64,000 bases of DNA from Arthrobotrys musiformis (Eukaryota; Ascomycota; Orbiliomycetes; Orbiliales; Orbiliaceae), in contig JAVHJL010000001.1 of NCBI GenBank assembly GCA_036971715.1, forward strand, positions 3,410,001-3,474,000, in the 5' to 3' direction. The translations under genes were made by a program, and so were the position numbers. Positions 57,590-64,000 of this stretch are shown in pieces. Numbering within the stretch: the first letter of the stretch is position 1; every line of letters begins with the position of its first letter. The notes under the pieces are model-generated. The model ran no database searches. It had not been told where the DNA came from and was given only the letters and a program-made list of their open reading frames with translations.

Positions 57590-60381
57590 CTATTTGCGCG
57601 CCCCCGGCCAAGTCTCAGGCCTCGGCGCACTAGCCCTCTCTCTGAGCCTGCGCAGTTCCAGTTCCGTATCTTGCCCGTCCTCCAATTCACCCTGCTCATG
57701 TATATTACCGGCCTGATCTTCCACATCGTCGTCCGCGGATGCACCAGGTGGTATTATAAAATTCCCTCCGTATGAGCCTCCCATCCTCCACTTCTTCTTC
57801 TGCTCCTTATCCGCCAGAACCTTTGGGTGTACTATCAAAGCAGGATTATGCAAATTCCCCATCGCCTTGATTATCTCCTTGTTTGGTTTGGCGGATCGTA
57901 ACCCCGTCATACTAGAAGGATCTACCACCTTCATCCGCTTCGAGGGCCTCTTATCCATCTTTAATAAAGGGTGTATCACTAACCTCCCGTCTTCATCATC
58001 ATACACTCTCACCCGTTTCGAAGACCTCATCCCCACAGCGGATAATGTCCCCGTTATACCCGTCAAATCAATAGCACTAATCTTAGTACTAACACTACTC
58101 CACGCCTCCCCCTCTTTATTCTTAAACACCACCGCACCGTCCGTCCCCGGAACCCCAAATTCCGAAAAATGGTATTCTCGATCGTAGTTCAAAGTATGAG
58201 TTTTGGGAATGGGAGGCATGGCGGCTTTATCCGCCGGATCCATGATACGTTCGTACACTACCAAAACCTCCTGCTCCTTCGCGCCGCAGGGGCGGGGGAA
58301 GGGTTGGTCGGCTACGAACATATCGGTGTATGATTCGTTGCAGAGCCACCATTCGTACGGTTGCTTCGAGTCCTTCCCGGATGCTAGGTCATCGTTGGAT
58401 GGTATCCATGGTAATCTATCGGTGTAGAAATGGCCGCTGTTTACGGTGGTGCCGTTGTGGTATGAGATTGCTCTGCATTGGTATTCTATTCCGTCGTTGA
58501 ATTTGCTACTGGGTGGACGGAGGGGGAGTAGCGGATCTAGGCTGTGTCCTCCATCCCTCATATCTGCCGTCCAGGGGGCGAAGGTTATTGTCGGTGGGAT
58601 TGTGAGTAGAGTTCTGTTCTTCACACTCGTGAGGCCCTTGACGAGGTTGTAGCCTAGTATCACGGTGTTTGGGAGATCGGAGATGGCTTGGGTTTTTGAT
58701 AGTCTGGATAAGGGAGTCACTGCTTCGGCGCGCATGGGGATTCCGGCGACTCTACCCATATCATCGACATATATGCGGTGGTTTGTGAGTTTACGTCTGA
58801 GGGTATTTTCAACTGCTTTCAAACGCCGGTCGATTTCTGGGATATCCGGTCCCGCTGCCGCTGCTTCCTCGGGCGTGGCGGCGGCTTTGACGTCTTTCTC
58901 TTGGGCTTCGTGTGCCTTTTTGAGAATTTTGTAGACGTCAATCAGGTTGCAGGAGATGCAGTGTTCGTTTTCGACGACGGTGACTCGGGTGAAGTGGTTT
59001 AATGTGTCCTCAAGGCTGACCTATACATATATGTCTTCATTAGCAAACAACATCCCGAGAAGTCATACTTAATATCGATCCGGGAACCTACATGAAACCG
59101 CCCATCGTAATTCCAATCCCTCTGCGGCTTTTGCAGCGCCCCCACCCATGGTCGAAGATCCTGCTCAACATATGTATACCCGCAAATCAAGCACGCGATC
59201 TTTGTCGTTTGTGACCCCATTATCGGATTAGTATAGGGAACAAACCCTTCCGCCCCCGCCCCCGTCCCCATAAAATTTATCATCTCGTTAGCATACTCGT
59301 TATCAAAGGAGGCGACGATATTATCCAAAAACTCCGTGATATCACACATTGGCGTGAATCCGGTTTCGGGGATGTAAAAGGGGGGCATCCCCAGGGCTAT
59401 ATCGACGGGATCGGGGGTGATGTCAACTCTTCCCGTTCCGATGCGGGAGGCGAGGTTCCCGTCGAATCCTGCGGAGTACCATTGGTTTATATTTTTGAAC
59501 GCACTGGCGAAGCGCTTAGTGATCGGGGTTATATCGTGAGCACCGATGATGGGGTGGAGTTGATCCGGTCGAGTTATGTAATGTACGAATCCTGTGGCGG
59601 CGAGGGCTTGCGTGCCCGCATTGATGTAGCAGAGGTTTGGGCGGTAGGGGCAGGCGATGGCGCCGATTTTGCGGGTTAGTCTTGAGTAATCTGCATTCTG
59701 GAGGGCGGATTTGAAGAGTGCTTCGGAGGCGGGGTCGTCGGTTGTTAGAACGTAGTCCACCCAATCATCCCATGTCATGGTTGATGGATCGTAGCCTGAG
59801 CTTGAGTCGCTGCCGGATGAACCACTCCCGCTGGAACTGTCGCCTGAGCTACCATCGCCAGAACTTTCGGTGGAACCTGAGCCGGTGCCGGTTGAATCCC
59901 CGCCTGAGCCGTCGCCTGAGCTCCCTGAGCCGTCACCAGAACTACCTGATCCGTCGCTAGGGCCGCTTGAACTATCGCCAGAGCCGCCACCAGAGCCACC
60001 TAAACCATCGCCAGAACCACCCGGGTCCGCCCGCAGAGCCTTCCCCTTCCGACCCCCGTCAACCACCCTATCACCTTTAACAGTAGCCTCTCCCGCCGCT
60101 CGTTCATCTTTGATGTCCGTTTTTATACACAGCATCTCAGCTGTTAAGTTACAAAACGGAACATCTTTCTTTTCCTCCTTCTCTCTCTTCTCCCTCCGCC
60201 TCCTTCGCTTCCTCCTTCCATCTTTCCGACGTTCGGTCGAGTCAACTCTGGGCTTCGACCTCCGGACCCACTTCGAGTCCCTCTTAGCCGGCGACGCTGG
60301 GGTGTCATTTGTGGAAGAGCGTAGGCTGCTGGCGAATACACGGTGTCGTTTCCATTTCGACGAGTTAGTCGGTTTATTCAT
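57590..60381 (-). CDS. Divergent USP-family (peptidase C19) deubiquitinase-like protein B
   Basis: Two exons, 60381-59092 and 59020-57590, phase 0, 906 residues. The N-terminus is strongly basic (RRKDGRRKRRRRREKREKEE, a likely nuclear signal), followed by a Gly/Ser/Asp-rich linker. The Cys box is PNLCYINAGTQALAATGFVH. CLIC and CISC pairs make the zinc ribbon. The His box is YQCRAISYHNGTTVNSGHFY and WWLCNESYTDMFV supplies the third residue as Asn; VLVVYERI closes the domain. The single intron sits just before SLEDTLNHFTRVTVVENEHC, the same place as intron 2 of gene A. The C-terminal 200 residues are basic and unlike any domain I recognise. Probable active protease of ubiquitin or a ubiquitin-like modifier; substrate unknown. 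Confidence 0.8.
59795..60030 (-). repeat. Low-complexity coding repeat for the Gly/Ser/Asp linker of USP-like protein B
   Basis: Nine-base-like GGT/TCA/GGC/GAT units in imperfect tandem encode GSGDG, SSGDGSG and similar words between the basic N-terminus and the catalytic domain. Such tracts are slippage-prone. Confidence 0.85.
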
Positions 60382-60886
60382 GGTTCTATATATTTATATT
60401 TCAGTTTGAAGTCGTATTCGATATCGATTAGATCAGTGAAAGTCAGATAGATTGAAGAATACTCACCGCCAACCCCATACCGCCCCAATCAATAATATTT
60501 ATTTACCCATACCAGGGATTTCAAACAAAGACATCGCCATCCTCGCGTCGACGTCAACAAAGATAGAAAGAAAAAGTGTTGCACCCCGCGTTGCCACACG
60601 TTGTATTCCAGAAGCAGACTAGTGCGACCAAGCTACCCCTGTCAATTTTTTAAAAGAAAGAAAAAAAAAAGTTTCTGTGCGACTGGAGCGTTTTATAAAA
60701 GAAACATCCAACATCTGAAAGTATTCTGCGACTCGAGATAGTTTCTTTCAGAACATCCAACTATCAGGATTATACCGCTTCCTGGTCGGACAGCCGCTAA
60801 CGGGCTTTATTACTACGGCACTCGCTTTATCATTACCAGTACTCTGTTATAGTAAAATAAAAATAAAAATAAAATAAAATAAAAAA
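60382..60886. promoter_or_regulatory. Divergent intergenic region of USP-like gene B and ALB1
   Basis: 505 bp between opposing start codons. An AAAATA-type A-rich run at 60852-60887 lies immediately before the ALB1 ATG. No specific factor site assigned. Confidence 0.5.
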
Positions 60887-61414
60887 ATGGCAAAATCAAG
60901 GAAAGGTACGAGGACCCAAACCAAATATCAGCCCCCTCCATAATCTAACTAACAATCTCCAAAACCAGCCCCATCAGTCCACTCCCGCGCCGCCCGTCGC
61001 GCCGTCTCCCCCTCCTTAAACCTCGACAAATCCATAACCAAAGCCCCACGCCCTTCCTCCCCAACAAGAACCTCCCTCACCACCCCCACCGCCGAAAAAA
61101 TCACCAGAAAAGTCCTCGATGTCATCCACCGCACCCTCTCCTCCGGCGTCCAAAAGTCTTCCACAAAACAGACCTTAAAACGGGGCCAGAAGTCAAAAAC
61201 TCAGAAGAAGAGGAAGGAAGTCGGGAAGGAGAAGGCTGCTGCGGTGGCGGAGATATTGGAGGTTAAGCAGGAGGAGAGTAGGAAGAAGAGCAAAGTTATC
61301 AAGGAGCGCAGCGGGGATTGGGAGAATGTGAATTCAAAGATCGGAGGAGGGGAGGGCGAGATTGCTGCGCAGGTTGCCGTTAATCCGTTTGCGGCTTTGG
61401 CGGGGTCTGTGTAG
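60887..61414 (+). CDS. ALB1: Alb1-like ribosome biogenesis factor
   Basis: Two exons: 60887-60905 (19 nt, MAKSRK plus one base) and 60969-61414, separated by a 63-nt intron GTACGA...CTAACTAAC...ACCAG. The product is 154 residues and very basic. The N-terminus MAKSRKAPSVHSRAARRAVS and PSLNLDKSITKAPRP match the Alb1 signature HSRAARRATSPS-LDLDKS. A Lys-rich middle (KRGQKSKTQKKRKEVGKEK) and the end VNPFAALAGSV also fit. Alb1 works with Arx1 in export and cytoplasmic maturation of pre-60S particles. The gene is easily missed because its ATG is isolated in a six-codon exon. It converges with the GT90 gene 393 bp downstream. Confidence 0.85.
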
Positions 61415-61807
61415 TGTTTTATACCGAATATTGCTGAGGATGTACAATAGACTTCTTTTTCGGACGCTATTTCGGCGCTTGGGGTACGGCGTTTACGGTG
61501 TATATTTGGTTTTACATGAGATAGATATATTCACATATCATAACTCCTCACTCGTTCCGTTTAAACTTCGCCCAGCTCAGATCTGGTATACGAGACAAGT
61601 TTGAACTCAAGTAACGAAGGTAAATAAAATATCTATATGGTTAGTTTTTACCCATTACAACTTATAAGACGAACAAAAATACCCCAAATGCAATTTTATA
61701 TCCTGCCGCGTGCATGTATTATACGCCAAACAGCTTTAATTAACCAACGATTCCATCGTTATTACCCCCAAGGCCCCCTTTCGTACCCATCATTACAGGC
61801 GCAACAA
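61415..61807. other. Intergenic region between convergent ALB1 and GT90 genes
   Basis: 393 bp of 3' regions. No further gene seen. Confidence 0.5.
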
Positions 61808-64000
61808 TCACGCCCTCCAACGCCAGCCGTGCTTAGCTTTATCAGAATCAACAACCTCTCTCCCATCTCCGCTGTACCCTATTTTATCCCTATTATCATC
61901 CACCACCCTCGCGTACTCCAGCAGCAGCCGTAGCATGTAAATCTGTCATTCACGATTAGTATCCCACATTTTGATTATAAACGAGGAAGCCTTTCGACAG
62001 GAAAGAAGGTAACCAACCTCAACATCCTCCTTCCGGAGCACCTGCAACGCCCACTCCCGACTCCTATCCGCCATCCTCTTCGCCTCCGTATCATGTCTCG
62101 GCACATACGCCCCGTCGCCCCCATCAACCCCCTTTTCCAACCCGGTAAAATACGTCATAAGCGCATACAAATCATCAAACCGATTATCCATCGGCGCAAA
62201 ATGCACCCACTCGAAAAGCCGCTGATCGTGCCACTCCCTAAATATAGTGGATTTGATACCCATGCTCCTACTCTTCAAAAACGCATGCCACCGTCCGCTG
62301 AACGAGTGTCCGTCTATATCCGCCAGGTACTTGAATCTAAAAGTTTCTTTAAATTCTAAGCTGGGCTTGGCAGATAACTTGTCGTCGAGGAAATGGCAGT
62401 CCGGAACACACCAGAGGATTTGAGAGAATCCGACGTCCATTGTCATGTTTGCGTAGTGCGCCGGCCGGAGGTAGGTCGGTGTGTATTCCCCGCTGGTGTT
62501 ATCCTCGCTCACGGCCTTCATGATCGTTACCTGCGTTTCGCCGAGTTTTGAGGAGTTGGTCAGGGCGACGAAGCGGTGGCGTTGGAGTCTTTGGTAGATA
62601 TCAGCGTTTTGGACGCCGCCGGAGGTCACACCGCGCCAGACCATTGTGGAAGATTTCTGGTGCCAGGGGACGTCCTGTTCGTCGTTGTAGCCGTAGCGCG
62701 CGTCGCCGGTGTCATAGTATTTGTTCGCTGGGAATAAAATATCGTTGTTGACGTTGACTTTACACTCTCCGAATATCGGGAGGAGTTTCCGTGTCGCAAT
62801 CGTTGTGGAGGAACTAAAAAGGAAGCCGTGCAGGTTCGAAATCTGCGGGCCGACGGTGCAGAGGTCGGATGATAAGTTGAAGTTGCGGATAAACCCCCCC
62901 ACTGGGTCTTTGTATTTATTCTCAACGTGCTTGACATCCAGCTCCGGTCTTCGGGCGTACGATTCTGGAGGACAAGCCTTGGAGGCTAGATCCATATACG
63001 GTCTACCGCTGTGATCGAAAAATCCCAAGTCGACATCCTTAAGGTCCTCGGGGGCGTCCCAGTCGGCCTTTGAAAATTCATTCACCGTCTCCGGATGTAG
63101 AACTCTAGACTTTTTCTCCACGGCGAGGCTGGCTTGGACTTCCTCCCACGGCGCGACCACTCGGGGTTCGTCGAGGTAGTTCATGGCGATATTGAGATCG
63201 GGCAGGTACGGTGCAGCCACCGCCAACATATCGGCAAATATCTTCGCCCGCCATGCGTCCGGGAAACTCGTTTCGGCGACTTTATTCCCTCTAACCTAGA
63301 AAAATAGTAAAAACCACCAACCGTCAGAACGCTAACAATATTCCGCATGTGCTGGACGAAACGGAGTGCTGACTTTTAGAATAGAGACCCTGCTATCCGC
63401 TGTATCCATGGCTTTGATCTTAGTCCTGATTTCTGCGGGTTTGATACCCCAGAACGGCCGTAAATCGTCCATGATCTGGTCGAAATCGTCGAAATTGACA
63501 CAATTTCGCTTTCTGGCGAATTGATACCACTATTTTACACCACCTTAGCGACTATCCCACAATATCATGCATACGGGGGGAGCGGGGAGGGCGGGGTTAC
63601 TTTGTCGAAGTTGGGCGGGGGATGTCGGCCATATTTCACACGGTACTTCTCGACCACCTGGGCGAACGTCCGGGGCTGCGCACGTCTGTAGCGATCGAAT
63701 TTCTTGAGCTGATTGCGCGTTAAGTCCACGATCGGGTGCTGGTCGAGTTCGTCGGGGAGGACGATGTCGTCGTCTACCAGGTTCGGGGGCTGCAATCAAT
63801 CCATTTAGCTTCATTTCCCGCCATATCGCAAAACACACACACACTACGAAATTAAAAAGCTATAAAGCCATACCTGAAAATAAGGGAAATCGCTTTTCTG
63901 CGCCTTCGGATTCGGCAGGGCGATTTTGGAAATCCGCCCGCGGACGTCGACGCCGGTCACGACGGCAAAATTGACGATGCACATGATGAAACCGACGAAG
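61808..64000 (-). CDS. CAP10/GT90-family glycosyltransferase, 5' end beyond the right edge
   Basis: Five exons in view: (edge)-63874, 63789-63601, 63529-63374, 63295-62018 and 61942-61808, at least 628 residues. The first visible exon has a hydrophobic stretch (FVGFIMCIVNFAVVTGVDV), probably the signal anchor of a Golgi type II protein. Family motifs: RVSILK-VRGNKV across intron 3, HGFLFSSSTTIATRKLLPIF, SSTMVWRGVTSGGVQNADIY, RFKYLADIDGHSFSGRWHAF with LKSRSMGIKSTIFREWHDQR, EWVHFAPM and the end YMLRLLLEYARVVDDNRD. WRG and the DGxxxSxRW block are typical of CAP10 transferases, which add xylose in Cryptococcus Cap10-type proteins. The donor GTCAGC at 63373 is weak but required by the conserved SILKVR sequence. 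Acceptor substrate unknown. Confidence 0.9.

Overview
The window is nuclear DNA of a filamentous ascomycete (Pezizomycotina-type). The evidence is short GT-AG introns with CTAAC/CTAAT-like branch points, single-copy fungal genes (MVP1, EDC3, PIF1, an NDE-type NADH dehydrogenase, PUB1, a PCL/Clg1-type cyclin, GCV3, MRP17, PTC1, ALB1, a GT90/CAP10 transferase), and long AT-rich intergenic DNA with mononucleotide runs. I could not fix the class or genus. All names rest on motifs recognised by eye; no database search was run. Exon limits were worked out by hand from splice sites and reading phase.

Layout. 1-13.4 kb: MVP1 (-, runs off the left edge), EDC3 (-), PIF1 (+, divergent from EDC3) and alternative NADH dehydrogenase (+, seven exons). 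13.4-19.9 kb: no recognised gene, ending in a long pyrimidine-rich leader with a 5'UTR intron for PUB1 (+). 21.7-31.1 kb: gene-poor, interrupted by a six-exon TesB/ACOT8-type acyl-CoA thioesterase (-). 31.1-33.2 kb: cyclin (-). 33.2-46.1 kb: about 13 kb with no recognisable gene, holding long A/T homopolymers, tetranucleotide repeats and possible Pol III element remnants. 46.1-64 kb: gene-dense block with an alpha/beta hydrolase (+), glycine cleavage H protein (-), mitoribosomal bS6m (+), PP2C phosphatase PTC1 (-), two divergent USP-type deubiquitinase-like genes in tandem (-), ALB1 (+) and a GT90 glycosyltransferase (-, runs off the right edge).

Functions are mostly housekeeping: mRNA decay and RNA binding (EDC3, PUB1), membrane traffic (MVP1), genome maintenance (PIF1), mitochondrial metabolism and translation (NDE, GCV3, MRP17), signalling (PTC1, cyclin) and ribosome assembly (ALB1). 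The least ordinary parts are the tandem pair of divergent USP-like proteases, which share an intron position and keep the catalytic boxes and zinc ribbon; the thioesterase whose expected catalytic Asp appears replaced by Ser; and the 13-kb gene-free stretch.
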